Source: DATCLS01 sp035296625 (GTDB lineage Bacteria > Actinomycetota > Acidimicrobiia > Acidimicrobiales > VFJN01). Taken from it: a stretch of 64,000 nt of DNA. Within the stretch, counting starts at the first letter, position 1. Each line of letters opens with the position of its first letter. Positions 8,284 to 17,324 of the stretch are shown here, one piece after another. Under the pieces are notes generated by a model. That model was given only the letters and a program-made list of their open reading frames with translations, was not told the DNA's origin and did not search any database. The position numbers and the translations under genes were made by a program. The stretch is taken from the NCBI GenBank assembly GCA_035296625.1, contig DATHAO010000062.1:42934-106933 (forward strand). Reading direction: 5' to 3'.

Positions 8284-11200
8284 GAACCCTCCTCGCGTGC
8301 GGATCGGGCGGCACCGGGGGACGCCGCCCGCCCCTGCCGCTGGCCGGCCTGGAACCGGGACAGCATCGAGCGGACCCGCTCCCGGTCGCGGGCGTCGGCG
8401 CCGACGACCGTGGGTGGGCCGCCACCGCCCGGCCCTCCGACGGCCGAACCGCCGGCCGTGGCGGGCGCCCCGGCTCCGGTGCTGGCGTGGGCCGCATCGG
8501 CGGTGACGGCCGTGGCGGCCGTGGCGCCGGCCCGCCGCAACACACCGAGTCCGGCGCCCGGCACCCGGCGGACCAGCCCCTCGGCCGTCAGCCCGCCACT
8601 GACCTGCCCTCCGGTCGTGGGCCCGGCAGGGACCCGCCCCTCGGCCGTGTGCCCACCGCCGATCTGCTCGTCGGTCGTCGGCCCGCCGCTGATCTGCTCG
8701 TCGGCCGTTGGCCGGCGGCCGATCTGCGCTCCGGTCGTAGGCCGGCCGGTTAGCTGCCCTCCGGTCGTGGGCTCGCCGGGGATGTGCTCGCCGGTCGTGG
8801 GGCCGCCGGGGATCTGCTCGCCGGTCGTGGGCCCGCCGGGGATCTGCCCGCCCGCCGTGGGGCCGCCGGGCGCCTGCTCGCCTCGGCCGCGCGGTCCGTC
8901 GCCGCCGGCGGCGTCGCCGTCGCCTGCTCCCAGGGCGCCCGGGCCGGAGCCTGCCGACGCCACCGAAGCGGCCTGCCCGGCCGGCTCCCCCCACGAGGCC
9001 GAAGCGACCGGCGGGGCCGATGCGGTCGACGGGATCGGCGTGGCCGGCGAGGCCGGTCCCGCCGGTGCGGCCGGTGGGACGGGCGCGGCGGGGGATGCAG
9101 TGGGTGCCGATGCGCCGGCACGGGTGTCGACGGGCGCCGCGAGCGGGCCGTCCGGGCCGACGTCGGGCCGCGCCCCGGGCCCGGGAATGCCCGCCCGATC
9201 CGGAGCCGGAACCGCTACATGCCGCCCACTCTCGAGCGGTGGCACCGCGGCGCCCCACGGGCTGGGTGCGGCCAGACGCTCGCGCACGGTCATGTGGTGC
9301 AGCGGCGCCCGCGCGCCCTCGCCGGAGCCGGTGCTGGCGACCGGTTCGTCGGCAGCAGCCCCGTCGCCCACGGCGGCCGGGGCGGCGGGAGCCGGCACCG
9401 CCGACGCCGCGATCGCCGTCGGGCGCTCGCGACCCGCGGGGTCGGGCGGCGGCAGGGCCGTGAGACCGGACGACGCGACGGTGGCGTCGACTCCCGCCGG
9501 GCCGATCCCAAGCTCCGCTGGGGCCTCCGGGCCGATCCCCGGCGTCGCGGGGCCGATCCCCGGGGCCTCGGGGCCTCTGCCCGGCGTCGCCGGGACGCTC
9601 GCCGGCACCCCCGGACCGGACGCCGCGACCTCCGGAGCGATCGCGGGCACCCGCGGAACCACCGCCGCGACCTCCGGACGGAGCGCCGGCACCGCCGACG
9701 GGACGGCCGTGACGGCCGCCCCGGCCGCGTCGGGCACGGGCATCACGGCGACGCCGGGTGGGTCGACCACGGGGCGGCCGGCCATCGCGCCAGGTGGGTC
9801 CGCCACGGGGCGGCCGGCCATCGTGCCGGGGGAGTCCGCCCGGGCGGGGCGGCGCTCGCTCACCAGCTCGTCGGCCAGCGTGACCAGCGCCGTGATCCCG
9901 CCGCCGGGCGTCTTGGCCAACGTGACCCGGAGGCCGTAGCGCTGGGCCAGCCGGCCCACGACGTGGAAGCCCAGGGTCGAACGGCGCAGGTCGACGTCGG
10001 GCGGTTCGGCCAACAGCTCGTTGGCCCGGCGCACGTCGTCGTCCGGCATGCCGATGCCGGTGTCCTCGATGCTGATCACGTACGTCGAGCCCCGAGCCGG
10101 TTGCAGGTGGCTGCGCACCCGCACCTCCGAGGTGGGCGGCGAGAAGGTCGTGGCGTTCTCGATCAGCTCGGCCAGCAGGTGGGCGAGATCCGCGACGACG
10201 TGCCCTGCCACCTCCAGGTGATCGTTGACCTGCACCTCCACCCGGCCGTAGTCCTCCACCTCGGCCGCCGCTGCCCGGACGACCTCGCCGAGTGGCACGG
10301 GACTGCCCCAGCGCCGCGGCGGGTCGTCGCCCGACAGCACGAGCAGCGACTCGGCGTTGCGACGGATGCGGGTCGCGAGGTGGTCGAGCTGGAAGAGCTC
10401 GGAGAGAGAATCGGGGCGGCGCTCGCGCTGCTCGAGCTCGGCGATGAGGCCCAGCTGGCGGTCGAGGAGAGACTGGTTGCGCCGCGCGAGGTTCACGAAC
10501 AATTCGGACACCGACTGGCGCTGGGCGGCCTCGACCTGGGCGGCGTTCAGCTCGGCGGCCGCCAGCTCGCCGGCGAGCGCGAGGCTGCGCTCCTGCTCGA
10601 TCTCGGTGTTCTTCCAGAACACGATGACGCCGAGGCAGGCCGACAAGACGGCCACCCCGTGCACGAAGGCCCACGTCCACGGGTGCGCCTGGCCGGCGCC
10701 GTGCTGGAACATCAGGTCGGCGGCGATGGCACTGCCCAGGCCGTGCGACAGCACGGTGAAGACGACGTTCCACAGGAACGGCACCCAGTCCTGGTAAAGA
10801 CCGATGAGACCGACCAGCACGAAGAAGTGGAAGTGCGCCTCGATCGACCCGGCGGAGAAGTGCACGAGCACCGACGAGCAGAAGACGAGGCCAGCGGTCA
10901 GGCAGAACGCGGCGAGCCGGCGCTCACGGGCCACCCGGGCGAAGAGCAGGCACGCGGCCGGGATCGACACCTCGAGCAGCGTGTGGCGGAGGCCGTATCC
11001 CCGCCAAACCCCAAATGCGACCAGGGCCGGAAGGTGCAATGCGAGGATCCAGCACAGCAGCAGGTGGCGTTGGCGGAACGCCTGGTCGTCGAGCGTGTTG
11101 CCCCTCGGCAGATAGCTGCGCACCGCCGCGAACCATCGGCGCAGGGCACCACCTTCCGTGGTGCCTCCACTCGGACCGTCACCAAAGTGTGCAGGTGACC

Positions 11201-11351
11201 TCTCTGCGCGTTCCTCGCTCGTCCCTGGGCGGGAGAGCCTGTCCGGTTGGTGTCGGTCGGGCAGCGTCGACGTACCGCCGTGGAGCGCAGCGTCCATGAG
11301 GGCACATTGATAGTGCAGCCGCCGCCCGCTCCGATACTCCCAAGCAGTCAC
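8280..11351 (-). CDS. Membrane sensor histidine kinase (CvnA-like) with long repeat tail
   Basis: A 1023-residue protein. About six membrane segments lie between residues 95 and 245 (LLLCWILALHLPALVAFGVW is the first). A coiled linker with many E/L/R residues follows, then FQLDHLATRIRRNAESLLVL, the likely phospho-acceptor region, and an ATPase domain with N box LAHLLAELIENATTFSPP, G1 box DTGIGMPDDDV and LGFHVVGRLAQRYGLRV. The remaining half, about residue 515 on, is Pro/Ala/Gly-rich and disordered, with ten decapeptide repeats, and ends in the helical DRERVRSMLSRFQAGQRQG. This is the conservon kinase architecture. The start may be 11351 or the ATG at codon 19. It is first gene of the operon; no response regulator gene is adjacent. 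Confidence 0.9.
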   Translation of the reverse strand: MTAWEYRSGRRLHYQCALMDAALHGGTSTLPDRHQPDRLSRPGTSEERAERSPAHFGDGPSGGTTEGGALRRWFAAVRSYLPRGNTLDDQAFRQRHLLLCWILALHLPALVAFGVWRGYGLRHTLLEVSIPAACLLFARVARERRLAAFCLTAGLVFCSSVLVHFSAGSIEAHFHFFVLVGLIGLYQDWVPFLWNVVFTVLSHGLGSAIAADLMFQHGAGQAHPWTWAFVHGVAVLSACLGVIVFWKNTEIEQERSLALAGELAAAELNAAQVEAAQRQSVSELFVNLARRNQSLLDRQLGLIAELEQRERRPDSLSELFQLDHLATRIRRNAESLLVLSGDDPPRRWGSPVPLGEVVRAAAAEVEDYGRVEVQVNDHLEVAGHVVADLAHLLAELIENATTFSPPTSEVRVRSHLQPARGSTYVISIEDTGIGMPDDDVRRANELLAEPPDVDLRRSTLGFHVVGRLAQRYGLRVTLAKTPGGGITALVTLADELVSERRPARADSPGTMAGRPVADPPGAMAGRPVVDPPGVAVMPVPDAAGAAVTAVPSAVPALRPEVAAVVPRVPAIAPEVAASGPGVPASVPATPGRGPEAPGIGPATPGIGPEAPAELGIGPAGVDATVASSGLTALPPPDPAGRERPTAIAASAVPAPAAPAAVGDGAAADEPVASTGSGEGARAPLHHMTVRERLAAPSPWGAAVPPLESGRHVAVPAPDRAGIPGPGARPDVGPDGPLAAPVDTRAGASAPTASPAAPVPPAAPAGPASPATPIPSTASAPPVASASWGEPAGQAASVASAGSGPGALGAGDGDAAGGDGPRGRGEQAPGGPTAGGQIPGGPTTGEQIPGGPTTGEHIPGEPTTGGQLTGRPTTGAQIGRRPTADEQISGGPTTDEQIGGGHTAEGRVPAGPTTGGQVSGGLTAEGLVRRVPGAGLGVLRRAGATAATAVTADAAHASTGAGAPATAGGSAVGGPGGGGPPTVVGADARDRERVRSMLSRFQAGQRQGRAASPGAARSAREEGS
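8569..8868 (-). repeat. Ten 30-bp tandem repeats in the kinase tail
   Basis: Ten in-frame copies of a 30-bp unit encode a decapeptide of consensus G-G-P-T-T-G-E-Q-I-P. Variants such as GGPTTGEHIP, GEPTTGGQLT, GRPTTGAQIG, RRPTADEQIS and GGHTAEGRVP occur. P and T at positions 3-4 and a hydrophobic residue at position 9 are nearly constant while the other positions drift. The array has no spacers and lies wholly inside the coding frame, so it is protein repeat expansion, not CRISPR. Confidence 0.9.
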
Positions 11352-11461
11352 TCAGCCTCGGCAATTCGGTAATGACCTCGTCCTTATTTCCGGAACGTCC
11401 GCATGGTGTCGACACGCGATGGTCGATCGGGCCTCCTTGTTGACGCCTCTTGCGCCTACTG

Positions 11462-11491
11462 TTGACAGGAATCCAGGGGGCTTCGTAGTGT
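11462..11491 (+). promoter_or_regulatory. Candidate sigma-70-type promoter for the ABC importer
   Basis: TTGACA at 11462-11467 and TAGTGT at 11486-11491, with an 18-bp spacer, stand about 65 bp before the first gene of the importer operon. The -35 hexamer is perfect and the -10 is weaker. This is a motif match only. Confidence 0.5.
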
Positions 11492-11504
11492 GCCGGCGAA
11501 CGGT

Positions 11505-11518
11505 GTGACGCCCGTCAC
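11505..11518. promoter_or_regulatory. Palindrome, candidate operator
   Basis: GTGACG-CC-CGTCAC is a perfect inverted repeat lying just after the candidate -10 and about 40 bp before the importer's first ATG, where a repressor would block transcription. The TetR gene at the end of the same operon is one possible binder. The short arms mean chance occurrence is not excluded. Confidence 0.4.
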
Positions 11519-11556
11519 CAGCGGCACAGCACCGGCACGAGGGGGGCAGTGAAGCG

Positions 11557-13218
11557 ATGCGACTCGGTTCGGGTCAGCGACGGTCGAAGGTGCTCGCGTG
11601 CGCGGTGGTGCTGGCTCTGGCCGCCGCCGCCTGCGGGGGCGGAGGAGACGACTCCGGGGGGAGCGGCGGCGGCGGCACGGGTGAGGGCGACGAGGGGGCG
11701 CCCACACCTGGCGGAAAGGTCGTCTACGGCCTCGAGGCCGAGACCACCGACGGCTGGTGCCTGCCCGAGGCGCAGCTGGCCATCTCCGGGATCATGGTCG
11801 CCCGGACGATCTACGACACGCTCACCCGCCCCAACGCCGACGGCGAGTACGAGCCCTGGCTGGCCGAGTCGGTCGAGCCGAACGACGACTACACCGAGTG
11901 GACGATCGGGCTGCGGGACGGCATCAAGTTCCACGACGGCACCGACCTCACGGCCGAGGTCGTGAAGAACAACCTCGACGCCTACCGGGGCCAGTACCCT
12001 ACCCGGTCGCCGCTGCTTTTCACGTTCGTGTTCGACAACGTCGAGAGCGTCGACGTGGTGGATCCGCTCACCGTGTCGGTGACGATGAAGCAACCGTGGG
12101 TGTCGTTCGACGCGTACCTGTTCTCCAGCGGTCGGCTGGGGATGATGGCCCAGTCGCAGCTCGACGACGAGACGTCGTGCGCCCAGGACCTGGTCGGCAC
12201 CGGACCGTTCAAGCTCGTGGACTGGACGCCCAACCAGAGCCTCACGGCCGAGAAGAACCCTGACTACTGGGCCACCGACGCCGACGGCAACCAGCTCCCT
12301 TATCTCGACGAGATCGAGTTCCGGCCGATCGTCGAGTCGGATCAGCGGCTCAATGCCCTGCAGTCCGGCGAGATCAACGCCATGCACGAGAGCGACCCGT
12401 CCACCGTCGCCGAGATGCGCAGCCTGAACGAGTCCGGGACGATCACCGCCACCGAGTCCGTCGAGTTCGGGGAGGTGAGCTACGTGATGCTCAACTCGTC
12501 GAAGCCGCCGTTCGACAACATCAAGGCCCGCGAGGCCGTCGCCTCGGCGTTCGACTTCGACGAGTACAACTCCATCATCGGGCGGGACATCCTGACCCGG
12601 GCGAGCGGGCCGTTCGCCCCGGGCAACATCGGCAACCTCGACGACACCGGGCTGCCGAGCTTGGACCTCGACCGGGCAAAGGAGCTCGCCGGCGAGTACG
12701 AGGACGAGACCGGCGAGCCGCTCTCGTTCACGTACACGACCACCCAAGCCGAGACCACAGTGGCCGCGGCGCAGGTGATCAAGGAGCAGGTGGAGGCGGC
12801 CGGCATGGAGATGGAGATCGTGACGGTCGACCAGTCGACCCAGATCGACACGGCGATCTCCGGCGACTTCGAGGCCATCGGCTGGCGCAACCATCCCGGG
12901 GGCGACCCCGACGAGCAGTATGTCTGGTGGCAGTCGACCTACCCGACGAACTTCGGCAGGATCAACGACCCGGAGATCGACCGCCTGCTGGCCGAGGGGC
13001 GCACGACCGCCGACGCCGATGAGCGCCAGGGCATCTACGAGGACTTGAACCGCCGTTTCGGCGAGCAGGTCTGGAACATCTGGTCGTACTACACGCTCTG
13101 GTCGGTGGGCACGGCGAACGACGTCCACGGCGTGGAGGGTGAGGGACCGAGCGGCGGCGAGCCGTTCCCCGGCCTCGCCACCGGCCATCCCACGGCCTAC
13201 ATGTGGGTCGAGCAGTAG
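11557..13218 (+). CDS. ABC importer substrate-binding lipoprotein (peptide type)
   Basis: A 553-residue solute-binding protein of family 5 (DppA/OppA-like). It has a basic start, a hydrophobic stretch and lipobox LAAAAC, then a Gly-rich linker. Family segments include MVARTIYDTLTRPNADGEYE, LAESVEPNDDYTEWTIGLRD and GTGPFKLVDWTP. It should sit on the outer face of the membrane and deliver ligand to the permeases encoded next. The family binds peptides, nickel, glutathione or opines; the ligand here is not readable. It is the first gene of a six-gene same-strand run and follows a good promoter. Confidence 0.93.
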   Translation: MRLGSGQRRSKVLACAVVLALAAAACGGGGDDSGGSGGGGTGEGDEGAPTPGGKVVYGLEAETTDGWCLPEAQLAISGIMVARTIYDTLTRPNADGEYEPWLAESVEPNDDYTEWTIGLRDGIKFHDGTDLTAEVVKNNLDAYRGQYPTRSPLLFTFVFDNVESVDVVDPLTVSVTMKQPWVSFDAYLFSSGRLGMMAQSQLDDETSCAQDLVGTGPFKLVDWTPNQSLTAEKNPDYWATDADGNQLPYLDEIEFRPIVESDQRLNALQSGEINAMHESDPSTVAEMRSLNESGTITATESVEFGEVSYVMLNSSKPPFDNIKAREAVASAFDFDEYNSIIGRDILTRASGPFAPGNIGNLDDTGLPSLDLDRAKELAGEYEDETGEPLSFTYTTTQAETTVAAAQVIKEQVEAAGMEMEIVTVDQSTQIDTAISGDFEAIGWRNHPGGDPDEQYVWWQSTYPTNFGRINDPEIDRLLAEGRTTADADERQGIYEDLNRRFGEQVWNIWSYYTLWSVGTANDVHGVEGEGPSGGEPFPGLATGHPTAYMWVEQ

Positions 13219-13228
13219 GGCGGCCGCC

Positions 13229-14179
13229 GTGCGCGTGATCGCGGGGCGCCTGGCGCACCTGCTCGTCGTGCTGTTCTTCGTCACGCTGTTCGTTGCCCTC
13301 CTGACCAGCATGTTGCCGGGCGACCCGGTCGACGCAATTGCCGGATTCGCCAGTGAGGAGCAGAAGGACGCCCTGCGCACCGACCTCGGCCTAGACGACC
13401 CGGTGTGGGTGCAGTACGGCCGCTGGATGGGTGACTTCGTGACCGGTGACCTCGGCGGCTACTACAGCGTGACCGGCGAGCGGCCGGTCATGGACCGGGT
13501 CAGCGACGCACTGCCGGTGTCGCTGCAGCTCATGATCGAGGCCCAGGTGTTGGCGCTGCTGTTCGCCCTCCCGCTCGGCGTGTTCACCGCCTACCGGGCC
13601 GGCTCGAGCTTCGACCGCACGACGAGCGCCACCCTGTTCGGCCTGCTCGCCATCCCGAACTTCGCCCTCGCGCTCGTGCTCGCCTACTACGTGGGCGTCG
13701 AGCTGGGATGGCTGCCCGTGAGCGGTTACGTGGCCCCGGCCGACGACCTGCTCGAGCACTTCCGCCGCATGGCGTTGCCGGCCATCAGCCTGGCCGTGGG
13801 CCAGGTCGCGATCTACATGCGTCTGCTGCGCAGCGACATGATCGCCACCCTGCAGGAGGACTTCATCACGATGGCGAAGTCCAAGGGCATGCCGCCGGGG
13901 CACGTGCTGTGGCGCCACGCGCTGCGCCCGTCCAGCCTGACGCTGCTCACCGTGGCGGGGCTCAACGTGGGCACGCTCATCGGCGGTGCGGTCGTCGTCG
14001 AGGTGATCTTCTCGCTGCCGGGGATGGGGCTGCTGCTCGCCGAGGCCATCGCCGCCCGTCAGTACATCGCCCTGCAGAGCCTGATCGCGATCATCGCCGT
14101 GGGGTACGTGATCATCAACTTCCTGGTGGACGTGCTGTACGCCGTGCTGGACCCGAGGATCCGCCATGCCCGAGCGTGA
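13229..14179 (+). CDS. ABC importer permease (DppB-like)
   Basis: A 316-residue inner-membrane permease. The N-terminal segment LAHLLVVLFFVTLFVALLTS is the first helix, and the conserved loop ITMAKSKGMPPGHVLWRHAL (about residues 210-230) is the EAA motif that docks on the ATPase. The GTG start at 13229 is 11 bp behind the binding-protein stop and gives the normal DppB start (RVIAGRLAHLLVVL). The last codons overlap the next gene by 14 bp. Confidence 0.93.
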   Translation: MRVIAGRLAHLLVVLFFVTLFVALLTSMLPGDPVDAIAGFASEEQKDALRTDLGLDDPVWVQYGRWMGDFVTGDLGGYYSVTGERPVMDRVSDALPVSLQLMIEAQVLALLFALPLGVFTAYRAGSSFDRTTSATLFGLLAIPNFALALVLAYYVGVELGWLPVSGYVAPADDLLEHFRRMALPAISLAVGQVAIYMRLLRSDMIATLQEDFITMAKSKGMPPGHVLWRHALRPSSLTLLTVAGLNVGTLIGGAVVVEVIFSLPGMGLLLAEAIAARQYIALQSLIAIIAVGYVIINFLVDVLYAVLDPRIRHARA

Positions 14180-15113
14180 TGTGGCGGTCGCCGCACCGGC
14201 GGCGGCCGAGACGGTCGGCCTCGTCGGGGCCGCCGACGTGGCGCTGACCACGCCGTCGGGCCGCGCCCGCCGGGCCCGCCTCGGCGTGACCGGTGGCCTG
14301 GCCGTGGGCTGGCTCGGGCTCGTGGTGGCCGCTGCCGTGCTCGCCCCCGTGCTGCCGATCGACGACCCGAACGACACGGTGGCCTCGATCGCCCGCCAGG
14401 GTCCCGGCACCGACGGGCACGTGCTCGGCGGCGACGGCCTCGGCCGCGACGTGTTGAGCCGGTTGATATGGGGGGCGCGGGCGTCACTGCTGCTCAGCGT
14501 CGGCGCCATCGCCATCGGGATCTTGCTGGGCGGCCTGTTCGGCCTGCTGGCCGGCTACTACCGGGGGCGGGTGGGCACGTTCCTCGTCGGCGTCTTCGAC
14601 GTGCTGCTGTCGTTCCCGCAGCTGATCCTCGCCCTCACCGTGGTCACGGTGTTCGCCACCGGCGAGGGGACGAGCAGCGCCCGGCGCATGGTCGTGCTCA
14701 TCCTGGCCCTGGGCATCGTGTCGATCCCCGTGCTGGGGCGCATCTCGCGGGCCACGACGCTGACGTGGGGCCAGCGCGAGTTCGTGCTCGCCGCCCGCGC
14801 GATGGGCCAGCGTGACCGCTCGATCATGTGGGGCGAGGTGCTGCCCAACGTGCTGCCCGCCATGTTCTCGATCGCCCTTCTCGGTGTCGCCGTGGTCATC
14901 GTGGCCGAGGGCGGGCTCAGCGTGCTCGGCGTCGGCGTGCAGCTGCCGACGCCGTCGTGGGGCAACATGATCGCCGAGGGCCGGGGGGACCTGCGGGACG
15001 CGCCGCACGTGGTGATGATCCCCACCATCGTCATCTTCCTGACCGTCCTGGCGCTCAACTACCTGGGCGACGTGGTCAGGGCTCGGTTCGACGTGCGGGA
15101 GAGCGCGCTGTGA
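14166..15113 (+). CDS. ABC importer permease (DppC-like)
   Basis: A 315-residue permease with the DppC signature DGLGRDVLSRLIWGARASLL just after the first helix, a set of further helices, and the EAA loop REFVLAARAMGQRDRSIMWG. The N-terminal 35 residues are a soluble Ala-rich extension. It overlaps the DppB gene by 14 bp and its stop overlaps the next start (TGATG), so all importer proteins are likely made from one message at matched levels. Confidence 0.93.
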   Translation: MPERDVAVAAPAAAETVGLVGAADVALTTPSGRARRARLGVTGGLAVGWLGLVVAAAVLAPVLPIDDPNDTVASIARQGPGTDGHVLGGDGLGRDVLSRLIWGARASLLLSVGAIAIGILLGGLFGLLAGYYRGRVGTFLVGVFDVLLSFPQLILALTVVTVFATGEGTSSARRMVVLILALGIVSIPVLGRISRATTLTWGQREFVLAARAMGQRDRSIMWGEVLPNVLPAMFSIALLGVAVVIVAEGGLSVLGVGVQLPTPSWGNMIAEGRGDLRDAPHVVMIPTIVIFLTVLALNYLGDVVRARFDVRESAL

Positions 15114-16252
15114 TGGGGCGCCGGAAGCACGTCGTGGCCACGGGCGAGCTCATCCGGGGTCGCCACGTCGAACCGCTGCTCGACGTCGACGAGGTCGCCA
15201 CCCGTTTCCACACGCCGCGGGGCACGGTGCGGGCCGTCGACGGCGTGTCGCTCACACTGCGCCGGGGCCGCACGCTGGGCCTCGTCGGCGAGTCGGGCTG
15301 CGGCAAGTCCGTGCTGTCCCGCACGATCATGGGCCTGCTGCCGTCCGCGGGCGTCGAGCGACACGGGCGGGTGATCTTCGACGGCCAACGGATCGACGAG
15401 CTCAGCGCGGCCGAGATGCGGTCGTACTGGGGCACCCAGATGGCCATGGTCTTCCAGGACCCCATGACCTCGCTCAACCCGGTCATGCGCATCGGGCGCC
15501 AGATCACCGAGTCGCTGCGGTACCACCTCGACATGGACAAGGCCGAGGCCCGCGAGACGGCGCTCGCCCTGCTCGCCTCGGTCCACATCCCCGAGCCGGC
15601 CCGGCGCCTCCGCCAGTACCCCCACGAGCTGTCGGGCGGCATGCGCCAGCGGGTGGTCATCGCCATCGCCCTGGCCTGTGGGCCCCACCTGCTCTTCGCG
15701 GACGAGCCGACGACGGCGCTGGACGTGACCGTGCAGTCGCAGATCCTCGAACTGCTGCGCCACCAGCAGCGCGAGCGCGACATGGCGATGGTGCTTGTCA
15801 CCCACGACCTGGGCGTCGTGGCCGGACACACCGACGACGTGGCGGTGATGTACGCCGGCCAGATCGTCGAACAGGCGCCGACCCGCACGCTGTTCGCCTC
15901 GATGCGCATGCCGTACACGGCGGCGCTCGTGCAGTCGATCCCGCGGCTCCACAACGCCCGCCACACCCGCCTCAGCGTGATCGCCGGGCGACCGCCCGAC
16001 CTGGTCGATCCGCCCGCCGGGTGTCGCTTCGCCCCACGCTGCCCGCAGGCACAGGACCGTTGCCGTGAGGAGCAGCCGCCGCTCGTCGAGGCCGAGGACC
16101 CCGGTCACCTGTTCCGCTGCTGGTACCCGGTCGGCACCGACCTGGGGCGCGAGGCGCTCGAACGCAACCTGGCCGCCCACGTCCCCCAGGCCGAGATGGC
16201 CGTCACCGGCGACGTGACGCGGGCCGTCGAGGTCGAGGGGCAGGGGGTCTGA
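15113..16252 (+). CDS. ABC importer ATPase (DppD-like)
   Basis: A 379-residue ATPase. Walker A GESGCGKS, Q-loop MVFQDPMTSLNPV, signature LSGGMRQR, Walker B LLFADEPTTALD and switch histidine THDLGVV are all intact. The C-terminal oligopeptide-type extension with CRFAPRCPQAQDRC is present; in related ATPases these cysteines hold an iron-sulfur cluster. It pairs with the next ATPase as a heterodimer under the two permeases. Confidence 0.94.
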   Translation: MGRRKHVVATGELIRGRHVEPLLDVDEVATRFHTPRGTVRAVDGVSLTLRRGRTLGLVGESGCGKSVLSRTIMGLLPSAGVERHGRVIFDGQRIDELSAAEMRSYWGTQMAMVFQDPMTSLNPVMRIGRQITESLRYHLDMDKAEARETALALLASVHIPEPARRLRQYPHELSGGMRQRVVIAIALACGPHLLFADEPTTALDVTVQSQILELLRHQQRERDMAMVLVTHDLGVVAGHTDDVAVMYAGQIVEQAPTRTLFASMRMPYTAALVQSIPRLHNARHTRLSVIAGRPPDLVDPPAGCRFAPRCPQAQDRCREEQPPLVEAEDPGHLFRCWYPVGTDLGREALERNLAAHVPQAEMAVTGDVTRAVEVEGQGV

Positions 16253-17301
16253 TGGCCGGATCGGGGACCGCCCACCTGCGGGCGGCGGACGAGGCGCTGC
16301 TGCGCGTCGAGCACCTGACCGTCGACTTCCCGGCCGGCGGCGGCCGGCGCGTGTCGGCGGTGGCCGACGTCAGCCTCGACGTGGCGCCGGGCGAGACGCT
16401 CGGCCTCGTCGGCGAGTCGGGCTGCGGCAAGTCGACGACGGCCCGGGCGATCATGCAGCTGCCCCCGCCCACCGGCGGGCGCGTCCTGTTCGAGGGCCAC
16501 GACCTCACGGAGCTTCACGGGTCGCGCCTGCGCGCCCTGCGCCCGGGGTTCCAGATCGTGTTCCAGGACCCGATCTCGTCGCTCAACCCCCGGCGCACGG
16601 TCGGCGAGATCGTGGCCGCCCCGCTCGCCACCTGGAAGCGGGGGACCGCGGCCGAGCGGATCACGGTCGTCGACGAGGCCCTCGACGCCGTGGGCATCGA
16701 CCCCGACGCCGCCCGCGGCAAGCGCCCGCATGAGTTCTCGGGCGGGCAGTGCCAGCGCATCTGCATCGCGCGCACGCTCGTCCTCGACCCCAAGCTGGTG
16801 ATCTGCGACGAGCCGGTCTCCGCGCTCGACGTGTCGGTGCAGGCCCAGATCCTCAACCTGCTCGAGGACCTGAAGGGCCGCTACGGCCTCACGCTCGTGT
16901 TCATCACCCATGACCTCGCAGTCGTGAAGAACGTGAGCGACCGCGTGGCCGTCATGTACCTGGGCAAGGTGTGCGAGGTGGCGCCGCCGGAGCCGCTCTA
17001 CCAGACGCCGGCGCACCCGTACACGGCGGCGCTCGTGCAGTCGATCCCCGTGCCCGATCCCACCGCGGGGGCCCGTAGCGCGCCTCTGGCCGCCGGCGAC
17101 CTCCCCTCCCCGCTGGCGCCGCCGAGCGGGTGCCGGTTCCGGACCCGGTGCCCGCGCGCCCAGGAGCGCTGCGCCGTCGAGGAACCCATCATGCGCGCCG
17201 TGGACGACGGCCGGTTCGTCGCCTGCCACTTCCCGCTCGTCGGCGACGAGGCGCCGGCCGCCGCCCCGTCGGACGACGGCGCCGTGGCTGCGGCGTCCTG
17301 A
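16252..17301 (+). CDS. ABC importer ATPase (DppF-like)
   Basis: A 349-residue ATPase with Walker A GESGCGKST, Q-loop IVFQDPISSLNPRRT, signature FSGGQCQR, Walker B LVICDEPVSALD and THDLAVV. The C-terminal segment CRFRTRCPRAQERC repeats the cysteine pattern of its partner. The start overlaps the stop of the DppD gene by one base. The five importer genes have no internal gap above 11 bp, so the transporter is complete and probably functional. Confidence 0.94.
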   Translation: MAGSGTAHLRAADEALLRVEHLTVDFPAGGGRRVSAVADVSLDVAPGETLGLVGESGCGKSTTARAIMQLPPPTGGRVLFEGHDLTELHGSRLRALRPGFQIVFQDPISSLNPRRTVGEIVAAPLATWKRGTAAERITVVDEALDAVGIDPDAARGKRPHEFSGGQCQRICIARTLVLDPKLVICDEPVSALDVSVQAQILNLLEDLKGRYGLTLVFITHDLAVVKNVSDRVAVMYLGKVCEVAPPEPLYQTPAHPYTAALVQSIPVPDPTAGARSAPLAAGDLPSPLAPPSGCRFRTRCPRAQERCAVEEPIMRAVDDGRFVACHFPLVGDEAPAAAPSDDGAVAAAS

Positions 17302-17324
17302 CGCCGGCCAGCCGGGGGCAGCGC

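Noticed and set aside
8569..8868. Regular 30-bp repeats considered as a CRISPR array
   Set aside because: Units touch each other without spacers, drift in sequence and lie in frame inside a kinase gene.
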